A stretch of DNA of 64,000 bases from Sphingomonas sp. PAMC26645 (GCF_004795835.1 NZ_CP039249.1:4005001-4069000), one strand, 5' to 3'. Positions 35,003-44,057 are shown, counted from the first letter of the stretch. The notes: generated by a model not told the origin, from the sequence alone. Numbers and translations are program-made.

Positions 35003-35070
35003 GGAGACCCAGACCCGGACGTTCGAGGCAGCATCTGCACTCCCCGAAAGCGGCCATTCGTTCAGCAGCA
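35003..35070 (+). repeat. CCCA/CGGAC intergenic repeat, copy 6
   Basis: CCCAGACCCGGACGTTCGAGG and CCCCGAAAGCGGCCATTCGTTCAG, upstream of the nuclease operon. Just after it GTTGAAC occurs three times in tandem (about 35092-35115). Confidence 0.65.
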
Positions 35071-35161
35071 ACATGTTCCATGATCGCTGACCGTTGAACG
35101 TTGAACGTTGAACGTTGTCAGCAAGGTTGCTCCAACCCGAGAACCGCGTCACGATCCTGGC

Positions 35162-36076
35162 ATGAAGGGTGTGTTCGAAATCAGCGGTGCATCGCGCTAT
35201 GACGACCTGATCGCGGAGCGGTACCATTTCCCACGCATTTACCTCCGCGCAGCCGAGGCATGCGTCGGCGATTGGATTATTTACCGCGAAACTGGCTCGG
35301 TGGGTGGGCGCAAGGCCTATGTGGCGGCCGGCCTGATGCACAGCATCGACCCCGATCCCGCCGACCGCACGCTCTTCTATGCCCGCATCAGTGACTTCAT
35401 CGAGTTCGATCGTCCCGTGCCGTATCGCGATCCGGACGGCCGCTTTCTTGAGCGTATGCTGCGCGAGCTGGACAACCCTGCCATCGCTGGTCGGACGCTA
35501 CGTGGTCGGTCGGTTCGCGCCATTGATGATGCTGACTTTGCTGCCATCGTAAACGCTGGGTTGGTCGACACGCTATCGCCCGAACACGCGATCCGGCTTG
35601 AACTCGATCCCCTCCACATCGACGCCTCCACGGCCGCATTGCTGGCCTCACCGCCCGACGAGCGGCGCGTGGCGCAGCTACTGGTCAACCGCAAGGTGCG
35701 CAGCGCCGCCTTCCGTGGCCATGTGCTCGACGCATATGACAACCGTTGCGCGGTGACGGGGCTGCGTATGGTCAATGGTGGCGGAAAGGCCGAAGCTCAG
35801 GCCGCACATATCTGGAGCGTCGCCGATGGCGGGCCGGACGTCGTGCAGAACGGTATCGCTCTGTCCGCGACCGCGCACTGGTTGTTCGACCGTCACCTCA
35901 TCAGCCTCGACGATGAGTGTCGGCTGCTGGTGTCGCACAACAAGGTGCCGTCTGAGCTCATTCGGCTGTTCCCACAACCTGGCGAGCGCGTTCGCCTGCC
36001 GGTCGATCCACGGCTCCACCCGCGCCCCGACTATGTCGTCCGGCACCGTGCCCGTTTCGCGGGCCTCGACGCTTGA
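35162..36076 (+). CDS. HNH endonuclease with N-terminal putative DNA-reader domain
   Basis: The protein has 304 residues. The C-terminal 120 residues are an HNH_2-type nuclease: FRGHVLDAYDNRCAVTGLRM, AEAQAAHIWSVADGGPD, NGIALSATAHWLFDRHLIS. The N-terminal 150 residues (YDDLIAERYHFPRIYL, VGDWIIYRETGSVGGRKAYVAAG, FIEFDRPVPYRD) look like a PUA/EVE-type fold, as found in readers of modified bases in type IV restriction enzymes; that reading is inference. It is the first gene of a tightly packed operon, and its stop overlaps the next start (TTGA). ATG 35162 is chosen; no strong ribosome binding site is visible. Confidence 0.85.
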   Translation: MKGVFEISGASRYDDLIAERYHFPRIYLRAAEACVGDWIIYRETGSVGGRKAYVAAGLMHSIDPDPADRTLFYARISDFIEFDRPVPYRDPDGRFLERMLRELDNPAIAGRTLRGRSVRAIDDADFAAIVNAGLVDTLSPEHAIRLELDPLHIDASTAALLASPPDERRVAQLLVNRKVRSAAFRGHVLDAYDNRCAVTGLRMVNGGGKAEAQAAHIWSVADGGPDVVQNGIALSATAHWLFDRHLISLDDECRLLVSHNKVPSELIRLFPQPGERVRLPVDPRLHPRPDYVVRHRARFAGLDA

Positions 36077-37815
36077 ACAACTACCTAGACGTCGTTGCTG
36101 CCTATGACGGTCAAGCCGACATGCTAGCCGAGCGGTACGAGGCGGTATCATCAGAGCGTATGCTGGCGGTGGTTTTGCCGATCATCCCGGACGGCAGCGA
36201 CAGCAAGCTGGCGCTCGACGTCGGCGCCGGCACAGGACGCGACGCGGCCTGGCTGACCTCACGCGGCTACGAGGTTGTGGCGGCCGAGCCTGCTGCAGGT
36301 ATGCGCAGGATCGCAGCCGAGAAGCATAGAAACCACGGCGTAAGGTGGGTGAACGATACCCTGCCCTCGCTCGACCATGTCCATGGGCTTGGGCTTGCCT
36401 ACGATCTCGTGCTGCTGTCAGCCGTCTGGCAGCACGTCGCGCCCGCCGATCGGCCCCGTACCTTCCGCAAACTCGCCACGCTGTTGAAGCCGGGCGGCAT
36501 TCTGGTGATGACGCTGCGCCATGGTCCCGCCCCGTCCGTTATGCAGATGCATCCGACCTCAACCGCCGAGATCGAGGGACTGGCCCGGGCGCACGGGCTG
36601 GAGGTGTTACGGGTTGCGACCTCCAGCGATCAGGGCGGACGCGCCGGTGTGACATGGGACGTTATAGCGCTCCGCATGCCCGATGACGGCACCGGCGCGC
36701 TCCCACTGGTGCGCGGGATCGTCCTGTCCGACGAGAAGTCGTCCACCTACAAGCTGGCGCTGCTCCGCGCCGTGGCACGCATCGCCGAGTATGCGCCTGC
36801 TGCGGCGGCTCCGGCGCCGGAAGGTCGCGATGCAGTCGAGGTGCCACTGGGTCTGGTCGCACTGAACTGGCTGAGAATGTACCTGCCGCTGGTGCGAGCC
36901 GGACTTCCGCAAATGCCGGGCAACATCGGCACCGACCGGCTAGGCTTTGCCAAGGATGGCTTCGAAGCGCTGCTGGCGCTTGGCACCGCACCGATCGAGC
37001 TACGTGTCGGGGCTTCGTTCACCGGTGAGCAGGCCCATGCCGTCGCGTCCGCTCTCTCCCGAGCCGCCCACACGATCGCCAAGATGCCAGCGACCTTTAC
37101 CCGCTATCCAAACAGTGACACGCATGTGTTCGGCGTCACGCGCGCGCGGCGGGGCGGTGCATCCGCAACCGTGCTCGACCTCGAGACGCTACGCGGCTGG
37201 GGGCTGATCGAGGTGCCGGGCCACTTGTGGCGAGCCATGTCGCGCTTTGGGTCTTGGATCGAACCCATGCTGGTGACCGAATGGTCGCGCCTGACCCGCG
37301 CCTATGCCGACCGCATGGGTCTGGCGGTCGCTCCCGGTACTGCAGAAGCGGCACTGGCCTGGGTGGAACCGGTCCGCACTACCGCTCTTAGCCGCGAGGT
37401 CGCCCAGCGGCTCCTCGCTCGCGGGCAGCCGATGGAATGCGTCTGGACGGGACGACCGCTCAAGCCGGACAGCTTCGACATTGACCACTGCCTGCCATGG
37501 TCGGTCTGGCCATGCGGTGATCTGTGGAACCTGATGCCGGCGCATACCCGGGTGAACCAGCACGAAAAGCGCGACCAGTTGCCGTCGGCCGTGGCGATGG
37601 CGAACGCCCGGAATCGCATCATCTGCTGGTGGGAGGCGGCCTATCTAGAGGATGGCGCGCTCCGACCTCGCTTTCTGCGTGAGGCTGCAGCGGCACTGCC
37701 CCTGAGCGATGCCGCGAGCGGTGCGGCCGTCTACGATGCGCTGGACTGGCGACGCCTGCGGCTATGGCAGGACCAGCAGGTGCCGCAATGGACACCGGCG
37801 ATGCCGGCCGGATGA
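36073..37815 (+). CDS. SAM methyltransferase-HNH endonuclease fusion
   Basis: A 580-residue two-enzyme fusion. Residues 1-205 are a class I methyltransferase with motif I ALDVGAGTGRDAAWL, acidic loop VVAAEPAAGMRR and LLKPGGILVMTLRHG. Residues about 215-440 are an unrecognised middle domain. Residues about 450-520 form an HNH-like nuclease: MECVWTGRPLKPDSFDIDHCLPWSVWPCGDLWNLMPAH, with DIDH and N residues in place (quoted in parts elsewhere as FDIDHCLPWS, LWNLMP). The start is TTG 36073, overlapping the stop of the HNH gene. The methyl acceptor could be DNA or a small molecule; the DPPY/NPPY of DNA amino-methyltransferases is not seen. Confidence 0.85.
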   Translation: MNNYLDVVAAYDGQADMLAERYEAVSSERMLAVVLPIIPDGSDSKLALDVGAGTGRDAAWLTSRGYEVVAAEPAAGMRRIAAEKHRNHGVRWVNDTLPSLDHVHGLGLAYDLVLLSAVWQHVAPADRPRTFRKLATLLKPGGILVMTLRHGPAPSVMQMHPTSTAEIEGLARAHGLEVLRVATSSDQGGRAGVTWDVIALRMPDDGTGALPLVRGIVLSDEKSSTYKLALLRAVARIAEYAPAAAAPAPEGRDAVEVPLGLVALNWLRMYLPLVRAGLPQMPGNIGTDRLGFAKDGFEALLALGTAPIELRVGASFTGEQAHAVASALSRAAHTIAKMPATFTRYPNSDTHVFGVTRARRGGASATVLDLETLRGWGLIEVPGHLWRAMSRFGSWIEPMLVTEWSRLTRAYADRMGLAVAPGTAEAALAWVEPVRTTALSREVAQRLLARGQPMECVWTGRPLKPDSFDIDHCLPWSVWPCGDLWNLMPAHTRVNQHEKRDQLPSAVAMANARNRIICWWEAAYLEDGALRPRFLREAAAALPLSDAASGAAVYDALDWRRLRLWQDQQVPQWTPAMPAG

Positions 37816-38675
37816 TCGCTGACCGCCGCTTGACACGCGCACCGATACAACACGACCAGCGCTACATGTACGCAATCAAACCGAAGGTCGGATTGAAGGG
37901 CGCTCGTGTCGTACTCGGCATGACGGCCGCCCTGCTGACTGCTACCTCGGCCTGCTCGGTTGAGACGAGAGCACCGGCGGTCCGCACCTGCACCAGCTTT
38001 TACGCCGCCAACACGACGCCGGCGCTCATCAATCCCAAGCTTGCTGTGAGCACCCGCCCCCTCTGCTTCCGCGCCTTTGCCCTTCTCCACTCGGGCGTCA
38101 CCCGGACGCCGCTCTACGTCGCCGAGCACCTCACACGTACCTCGGTCGAGGCGGCACAGGCACTCGCGACCCGTGACAACCGCTTCCACCCTGAAGAGCG
38201 TCTGCCGCAGGCCGAACGCGGCGAACTTGCCGACTATCGCGGGTCCGGGTTCGACCGCGGACACATGGCGCCATCGGGCGACATGGGCGACGCCCAAGAC
38301 GATTATGAGAGCTTCAGCCTCGCCAACATCGTGCCGCAGGATGGTCCTCTGAACCGGAACGGCTGGGCGGACCTCGAGGGCTATGTTCGTGATTTGACCA
38401 CCAAGCTGGGCGAAACCTACGTCGTGACCGGCCCCGCCTTCGCCAGCAGCAACATCAAGCGCCTGAACGGGCGCGTGCTGGTGCCGAGCCATGTCTGGAA
38501 AGCGATTTATGTGCCGGGTCAGGGAGCGGGTGCCTGGATCGCCAGCAACGGCCCGAACGCGAAGTGGGAGGTAGTATCCATCGCAACACTGACCGCTCGC
38601 ACCGGCATTAACCCCTTCCCCACGCTCGATCCCGCAGCCAAGGCCAAGGTTCCCGCGTTCCCCACCTTCGAATGA
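37812..38675 (+). CDS. DNA/RNA non-specific endonuclease (NUC family), exported
   Basis: The protein has 287 residues from ATG 37812 (overlapping the previous stop as ATGA), or 269 from ATG 37866. The latter gives a cleaner signal with MTAALLTATSAC, a likely lipobox. The NUC/NucA active-site motif DRGHMAPSGDM is intact and is followed by FSLANIVPQDGPLNRNGW with the metal-binding Asn. Such beta-beta-alpha-metal nucleases cut DNA and RNA without sequence preference and are usually secreted or periplasmic. Its place in an operon of intracellular nucleases is unusual. Confidence 0.88.
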   Translation: MIADRRLTRAPIQHDQRYMYAIKPKVGLKGARVVLGMTAALLTATSACSVETRAPAVRTCTSFYAANTTPALINPKLAVSTRPLCFRAFALLHSGVTRTPLYVAEHLTRTSVEAAQALATRDNRFHPEERLPQAERGELADYRGSGFDRGHMAPSGDMGDAQDDYESFSLANIVPQDGPLNRNGWADLEGYVRDLTTKLGETYVVTGPAFASSNIKRLNGRVLVPSHVWKAIYVPGQGAGAWIASNGPNAKWEVVSIATLTARTGINPFPTLDPAAKAKVPAFPTFE

Positions 38676-38697
38676 CCAACCACAAAGGATCTGGCCG

Positions 38698-38949
38698 ATG
38701 ATCAAGCCGTTTGCCGATGACGAAGCCGCAACCTCGATCGGGGATCTTGCGATCGAGAACGGCACAAGCAGGGTCGCTATCTCCGGTTCGGTAGAGATCA
38801 CCCGGGACCAAGCCGGGCTTGAGCGTGCCCGTGCGCTGAAGCAGCTCGCCGACGATCTTGTGGCGGAGCTGGAGGCTGGCCATGCGCCCCAGCAGGTCGC
38901 AGCCACACAGACGGCATCCGTCGATCAGGTCGCCAATCCGTTCGCCTGA
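38698..38949 (+). CDS. Small hypothetical protein of the nuclease operon
   Basis: An 83-residue acidic protein with a strand-rich first half (ATSIGDLAIENGTSRVAISGSVEITRD) and a helix (LERARALKQLADDLVAELEAG). AAAGGA precedes ATG 38698, 22 bases after the nuclease stop. No family recognised. The size and acidity would suit an inhibitor or immunity partner for the nuclease, but this is speculation from position. Confidence 0.6.
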   Translation: MIKPFADDEAATSIGDLAIENGTSRVAISGSVEITRDQAGLERARALKQLADDLVAELEAGHAPQQVAATQTASVDQVANPFA

Positions 38950-39100
38950 GCGATGCTGCCGGCTAGAACCAGCTCGCGACCGCGCTGACGACTGACCGCA
39001 GACCCGAAGCGAGGCCCAGCAGCATCAGACTGCCGATCCCCACAACTTCGAGTTCGATAAAGGTCGGCCAGCGGAGGCGCAGTCGCGACATCACCTGCTG

Positions 39101-39379
39101 CTACTCGCAACCGACCCCATCATTATCGCGGTCGAGCTTGCGGCTGTAACCGGGCGCTCCCCGCATCACGGGTGCTGCGCCCGCCGCACGAGCAGCGGCA
39201 CAATTCGCATAGTAGACGCTTCCGCCCGAACTGGAGGACTTGCCTGCGGAGCGCGTCGCAGACGTGCGCCGACGCGGCGTGCGCTTGGCCTGGGCCCCTT
39301 GAGCAAACGGATTATCAGTCGCCTGTGGAGACGTCGCCACCATGGGCGCGGCCGCCAGCAGCATGGACAAGAGCAGCAT
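39101..39379 (-). CDS. Excalibur calcium-binding domain protein, exported
   Basis: The protein has 92 residues. A signal peptide (MLLLSMLLAAAPMVATS) is followed by a basic Ser/Arg/Lys linker. The C-terminal Excalibur domain has YYANCAAARAAGAAPV, the calcium loop DRDNDGVGCE and two cysteines. The family is extracellular and often attached to nucleases. AGGGAGGATCCAG before ATG 39379 is a strong ribosome binding site. It converges on the nuclease operon. Confidence 0.88.
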   Translation of the reverse strand: MLLLSMLLAAAPMVATSPQATDNPFAQGAQAKRTPRRRTSATRSAGKSSSSGGSVYYANCAAARAAGAAPVMRGAPGYSRKLDRDNDGVGCE

Positions 39380-39560
39380 CTGGATCCTCCCTGTTTTCGT
39401 GATCAGTCTGGCTCGCTACGTCACGCGCGTCTAGCCTTGGCGCTGATGAGAATGTCGTGAGGCAAGCGCCTGTGACATTCTCGCTCTCGCTCGACACTGA
39501 TGCTAGCCGGTGAACCTCCAGCCACAACGTGGCTGTGACATGTTTAAAGGAAGTTGTTTG

Positions 39561-39986
39561 ATGAAGGCCGTAGTGATTGCCTCGCTTTTCATCCTACCCA
39601 CCGGAGGAGTTGTGCAAGCCAAGGGCTTCCACGATAATATTTCGAGTGTCTTTCATGGAACGTGGGCACCGAGCCTCGCCGCTTGCCGCGACGCCGACGG
39701 CGTTGAAAAGCTCTCCATAGACGACGAAAGCGTGAACTACTATGAAGGTAACGATTACCTACTGCTAGGCATTGAGTTTGGTGGGGCAATGACGAAGCGT
39801 GGCGGCAGCGGTAGCCTGTTTAATGGGCGCTTTACGAGTCGCATGGAAACGAACATCCTTGGCGAACACAACATACGCATGGAGGTAGATGATGCCAATA
39901 AGAACGTTCTGTACCGCTATCCTATTGGCGAGGACGGGGAACCTATTGCATCCCACGAAGTCCGGAGTGTTCGGTGTACCGGTTAA
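39561..39986 (+). CDS. Hypothetical exported protein
   Basis: A 141-residue protein from ATG 39561, preceded by AAAGGAAGT. A signal peptide MKAVVIASLFILPTGGVVQA is clear. The mature part begins FHGTWAPSLAACRDADGVEKLSIDD, a pattern common to small periplasmic beta-barrel proteins of sphingomonads, and has two cysteines (CRDADG and VRCTG) that may form a disulfide. No enzyme motif. Function unknown. Confidence 0.7.
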   Translation: MKAVVIASLFILPTGGVVQAKGFHDNISSVFHGTWAPSLAACRDADGVEKLSIDDESVNYYEGNDYLLLGIEFGGAMTKRGGSGSLFNGRFTSRMETNILGEHNIRMEVDDANKNVLYRYPIGEDGEPIASHEVRSVRCTG

Positions 39987-40039
39987 GAATCATCTGCCTC
40001 AGCTGTTAATGGCCTAGCTGAATCAGCCAAAATTGTGCA

Positions 40040-40104
40040 ACGACCCATAAGGCGACATTTAGAGCCGGATCACCGTTCCCCATAAACGGACACTGGTTCA
40101 TCGA
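40040..40104 (+). repeat. CCCA/CGGAC intergenic repeat, copy 7
   Basis: CCCATAAGGCGACATTTAG and CCCATAAACGGACACTGGTTCATC: the two units are nearly identical to each other here. Confidence 0.65.
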
Positions 40105-40244
40105 GACTGAATGGATAGCGCAGGGCGTTAGCGGACCGAGCCATACGAGCTAGCACCAAAGGAAACGCTATCCTTTCCAAGACAACGCTCGTCATTGCTC
40201 AAGAAACCGACCTGCAGATGATCTGCTACCTGTGGCGATCACTG

Positions 40245-40718
40245 TCAGGGTACGGAGATGACCTCAGTATCACCATCATGAATAGTAACCGAAGTGCGAC
40301 ACCCGTAGTCACCAAGGTCCAGTTCGAGCCAGGTATTAGCCACCCAAGATTTAAGCGCCTGCTCGTCGATGCCATCGGTCGGCTGCTCCAGCGTTAGCAT
40401 CCGGCTGTCGCCTTCTCCCTCCCAGGTCTGGAATTGCCCGGCTTCTTCTTCTGTAATTAACGGAACCATTGCGTCTAGCATACTATTGCATTGATCGATC
40501 CCGCTCTCTTCCGGCTGCTCCGTACCCTTCGGCGTGAACGCAAAAACACGGATGGGTAGGTGATGTGTCAATCCGTCATCAGGAAAGATTATGATTTCAA
40601 CATTATTTTTGATTGCTGGTGGGTCGGCAACGAGAGCAGCGAAAGCCGCCTGAAGCCCCACAATTCGTGAGTTAAGCCGTGCCCGTAGAAAATCAGCGTA
40701 GTCAGTTCTGATTGTCAT
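40245..40718 (-). CDS. Hypothetical protein
   Basis: A 157-residue acidic soluble protein, AT-richer than its neighbours. The segment NVEIIIFPDDGLTHHLPIRVFAFTPKG and the C-terminus WLELDLGDYGCRTSVTIHDGDTEVI suggest a single alpha/beta domain. No family recognised. GGAGG eight bases before ATG 40718 is a strong ribosome binding site; a TTG one codon earlier is less likely. The lower GC suggests acquisition. Confidence 0.65.
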   Translation of the reverse strand: MTIRTDYADFLRARLNSRIVGLQAAFAALVADPPAIKNNVEIIIFPDDGLTHHLPIRVFAFTPKGTEQPEESGIDQCNSMLDAMVPLITEEEAGQFQTWEGEGDSRMLTLEQPTDGIDEQALKSWVANTWLELDLGDYGCRTSVTIHDGDTEVISVP

Positions 40719-40808
40719 CAATCGTGCCTCCAGCCTGGCGCTGCTTCATCAGAGATTGGACGATCCTCGCGCAAGCGGCGTTCAGCCCGCTTACCCTCTG
40801 CGCCGGCC

Positions 40809-40873
40809 GTGACCCATACCCGGACCTTCGCACCTACTTAGCCAGCGCCCAACTTGTGCCATTCGTTCATCGG
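40809..40873 (+). repeat. CCCA/CGGAC intergenic repeat, copy 8
   Basis: CCCATACCCGGACCTTCGC and CCCAACTTGTGCCATTCGTTCATCGG, in the gap between the hypothetical gene at 40718 and the TonB receptor. Confidence 0.65.
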
Positions 40874-40933
40874 ATTAAGCTCATTTGACTGTCCACACGG
40901 CAGGCCAATAAGCCCCCCAAAGTGCGGTAAAAA

Positions 40934-40948
40934 TGCAACATTGTTGCA
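40934..40948. promoter_or_regulatory. Palindromic operator candidate upstream of TonB receptor
   Basis: TGCAAC-ATT-GTTGCA, a perfect inverted repeat about 200 bases before the receptor start, with a related half-site GTTGCA near 41008. Such sites fit dimeric regulators, for example LacI type, often found before TonB receptors. No regulator gene is adjacent. Confidence 0.4.
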
Positions 40949-41144
40949 GAAGCGTGACCGATGAACAATTTTATGATTGCTAGAACATGCCCGTTGTGGC
41001 CGTTTGTTGCACGATGACGATGCAGCGAAACGACACCGTCACGACTTCGCAGGGCTGATCAAAAAGCGTTTTCGATACGCCGAAATTAATCGACGATCGG
41101 GGGCGGGAACATCTGGAGAAGGCTCTTGAAGGGCCGGGTTTCTT

Positions 41145-43829
41145 ATGGGGTTTCAGATGATCAGATACACGACTTCGACCGTCGCTTTGGCGGTTGCATT
41201 GCTATCAGGCTCCACGGCCTTTGCGGCCCGATCTGGTACTGGTCAGGATGCCGCGACAGCCTCTGCCCAAGATCCAACACTGCAGGCGGTAGCGCCCGCT
41301 GAGGCCGAACCAACGAGTGAAATCCTCGTGCTCGGTACTCGCCGTACTGACCGTACGCTCGCCAACTCGCCGTCGCCGGTCGACATCATCAGTTCGGCAG
41401 ATCTTACGACGCAACCTGCCGCCAACATGATCGATGCGCTCAAGAACATCGTTCCGTCCTTCTACGCGGGTCAGAACTCAATCTCGGATGCGTCGACCTT
41501 CGTTCGCTCGCCGTCCCTTCGCGGCCTATCAGGCGATCAGGTTCTCGTGATGCTGAACGGCAAGCGGTACAACCGGTCTGCGCTGGTGCAGGTTTACGGC
41601 GGCAGCGACACCGGTCTCGGCCGCGGTGCGCAGGGACCCGACATCTCCGCGATCCCGTCACTTGCGATCGGCAACCTCCAGGTGCTACGCGAAGGCGCGA
41701 CTGCTCAATACGGCTCCGACGCCATCGCCGGCGTGCTCAACTATGGGCTTCGCGAGGATCAGGGAATCGAACTGGTCGGTCGCGCAGGCCAATATTATGC
41801 TGGCGACGGCGAAAGCTATCAGATCGCCGGGAATGCCGGACTGAAGGGTGATTGGGGCTTCATCAACGCCACCGGGGAGTATGTCGACGAAGGGCAGACC
41901 AGTCGTGGTCGACAGCGTCCATCGGCAGCGAATTTCGCGCAGAACTTTCCGGCGCTCGCCTCGCAGCTGCCAAACTACCCGCTCCCCGTGCAGATCTGGG
42001 GCAACTCGCCCTCGCACGGCTTCAAGTCGGTGCTGAACGCCGCGCTCAACGTGACCGCGGACAGCAAGCTCTACTTCTTCGGCAACTATGCGCAAAGCAA
42101 GGGCAACCAGAGCTTCAACTACCGTCCGTCCGTCTCCAGCACCGCGGTCGACACGAACGGCGTGGTGCGCAATCAGGGCGCCAACGGCGCGTTCAACAAC
42201 ACATTCTTCCTGACCCCCTGCCCGGCTGGCAACGCGACCTGTCCGACCGGAGGCTTCGTCCGGGATGGCAACACGTTCCGGTATAGCCAGCTCTACCCCG
42301 CGGGTTTCACCCCCCGCTTCGTCGGCAAGACGCAGGAACTCTACGGCGTGCTCGGCTACAAAGGCACGGCTGGCGACTTCACATACGATCTTTCCGGCAC
42401 GCTCGCTCGGAACAAGCTGTCGCTGTCGATGTATAATTCGGCGAACTTTTCCTACGGTCCAGCGACGGAGACGAGCTTCGACTTCGGCGATCTGATCCAG
42501 AAAGAAGTCAATTTCAACGCCGACTTCACCTATGCCGCAGACCTCGGTCTCGCTGCCCCGCTTACCGTCTCGGCTGGCGGCGAATTCCGTAAGGAAACCT
42601 ACGAGCAGACTGCCGGCGACCTGCAATCCTATAGTGCCGGCCCATATGCCGTCGCCCAGCAGCTCTATACCCTGACTGCACCAGGCGTTTACACGCCATC
42701 GGGTGCGACCGCCGCGCAAGGCGTGGGCGCCAGCGGCTATGCCGGCACGAGCCCGGCAACCGCAGGCAAGTTCAGCCAGAAGGCCTATGCCGCCTATATT
42801 GGCCTGGAGACCGATCTCACCGAGGCGCTGACCGTCGGCGCAGCGGGCCGATACGAGCATTACAACACGTTCGGCGATGCCTGGGTCGGCAAGGTCAACG
42901 CACTCTACAAGTTCGTGGAGGGCTTCTCGGTTCGCGGCAGCTTCGGCACCGGGTTCCACGCACCCTCGCCGGGTCAGTCGAACGTCTCGATCGTCACCAC
43001 GTCGTTCAACAATGGTGTCGCTTTCCAAGCCGGAACGTACCCGACGAATACCGCGGTCGCACAATATTACGGGGCAACCAACCTGTCGCCGGAGAAGTCG
43101 ACCAACTACGGTCTGGGCGTCATCCTCGAACCGGTTCGCGGCATGACCATCACGGTCGACGGGTACCGCATCAATCTGCGCAACCGCATCGGCCTGACGT
43201 CGCCGTTCATCGTCACGGCAGCGGACCTCGCGGCGCAACCTGCGCTGCTGCCGGTCGGCATCGGCGGTCAGGTTCAGTACTTCACCAACGGCTTTAAGAC
43301 CCGTACGCAGGGTATTGATGTCGTCGGGACGTACCGGACGAAGCTGAGCGACGCGCTGCTCAATTTCTCGCTGGCCTACAATTACAACGACACCAAGGTT
43401 ACCGATTACGACGCCCGGATCATCAGCGTCGCCCAGCTCATCGACGCTGAAAATCTCGCGCCGAAGCACCGCGTCGTGTTCAATGCGAACTGGTCCCTCG
43501 ACAACCTTAGCTTCAACGTTCGCGAGAATTATTACAGCTCGTTCACAAGTGCACAGGATTACGGCCAGACCAACGGCGTCGCGAACCAGACTTTTGGCGG
43601 CAAGTTCACCACGGATCTGGAACTGAGCTACACCTTCAAATACTTCACCCTGTCCGTCGGCGCTCAGAACTTCACCGACGAGCATCCTGATCGGCTGTCG
43701 CCCAACTCAACGGTACAGATCTATCCGCTCACCGGTGGCACGTCGGATGGTCAGGTTTATCCACGTAACGGCGGTCCATTCGGCTTCAACGGAGGTTTCT
43801 ACTACACTCGTCTACGCGTGAAAATCTGA
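41145..43829 (+). CDS. TonB-dependent outer-membrane receptor
   Basis: The protein has 894 residues. The signal peptide MIRYTTSTVALAVALLSGSTAFA (ATG 41157 is an equally good start) leads to a plug domain (residues about 70-190) with SPSPVDIISSADL, SLRGLSGDQVLVMLNGKRYNRSAL and REGATAQYGSDAIAGVLNYGL. A 22-strand barrel follows, ending in the aromatic C-terminus GFNGGFYYTRLRVKI that outer-membrane assembly recognises. It imports a bulky ligand using TonB energy; the ligand is unknown. No sigma/anti-sigma pair accompanies it. A hairpin terminator follows. Confidence 0.95.
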   Translation: MGFQMIRYTTSTVALAVALLSGSTAFAARSGTGQDAATASAQDPTLQAVAPAEAEPTSEILVLGTRRTDRTLANSPSPVDIISSADLTTQPAANMIDALKNIVPSFYAGQNSISDASTFVRSPSLRGLSGDQVLVMLNGKRYNRSALVQVYGGSDTGLGRGAQGPDISAIPSLAIGNLQVLREGATAQYGSDAIAGVLNYGLREDQGIELVGRAGQYYAGDGESYQIAGNAGLKGDWGFINATGEYVDEGQTSRGRQRPSAANFAQNFPALASQLPNYPLPVQIWGNSPSHGFKSVLNAALNVTADSKLYFFGNYAQSKGNQSFNYRPSVSSTAVDTNGVVRNQGANGAFNNTFFLTPCPAGNATCPTGGFVRDGNTFRYSQLYPAGFTPRFVGKTQELYGVLGYKGTAGDFTYDLSGTLARNKLSLSMYNSANFSYGPATETSFDFGDLIQKEVNFNADFTYAADLGLAAPLTVSAGGEFRKETYEQTAGDLQSYSAGPYAVAQQLYTLTAPGVYTPSGATAAQGVGASGYAGTSPATAGKFSQKAYAAYIGLETDLTEALTVGAAGRYEHYNTFGDAWVGKVNALYKFVEGFSVRGSFGTGFHAPSPGQSNVSIVTTSFNNGVAFQAGTYPTNTAVAQYYGATNLSPEKSTNYGLGVILEPVRGMTITVDGYRINLRNRIGLTSPFIVTAADLAAQPALLPVGIGGQVQYFTNGFKTRTQGIDVVGTYRTKLSDALLNFSLAYNYNDTKVTDYDARIISVAQLIDAENLAPKHRVVFNANWSLDNLSFNVRENYYSSFTSAQDYGQTNGVANQTFGGKFTTDLELSYTFKYFTLSVGAQNFTDEHPDRLSPNSTVQIYPLTGGTSDGQVYPRNGGPFGFNGGFYYTRLRVKI

Positions 43830-43833
43830 GATG

Positions 43834-43861
43834 TCGTGGGGGCGCGACTGCGTCCCCACGA
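43834..43861 (+). terminator. Hairpin terminator after the first TonB receptor
   Basis: TCGTGGGGGCGC and GCGTCCCCACGA (12-base arms, one G-T pair, 4-base loop), starting five bases after the stop codon and followed by TTGT. Confidence 0.7.
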
Positions 43862-44057
43862 TTGTACTCCGTGACGTAGCATGTTGACTGGACTCACTCG
43901 TCAGGGCCCAGATCATCCACGTCTCGCGCAAGACCCGCTCAGACGAACATGAGCTCATTACCCAGGAACAGGCAACCACTGAGCCCGCCGCTGGTTTATG
44001 GTAAACATCAACGGCGGCCGGTCCGGTTCATCGCGGGTACTTTCTCGACGAGGCACT

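Larger units (their letters stand above)
40722..41144. other. Upstream region of the first TonB receptor
   Basis: Holds repeat copy 8 (40809-40873) and a perfect palindromic site (40934-40948). The remainder shows no gene; promoter elements are not clear. Confidence 0.4.

Noticed and set aside
41685..43685. 666-codon minus-strand open frame opposite the first TonB receptor
   Set aside because: Shadow frame; composition is Arg/Val/Gly rich without hydrophobic order, and the receptor frame is unambiguous.
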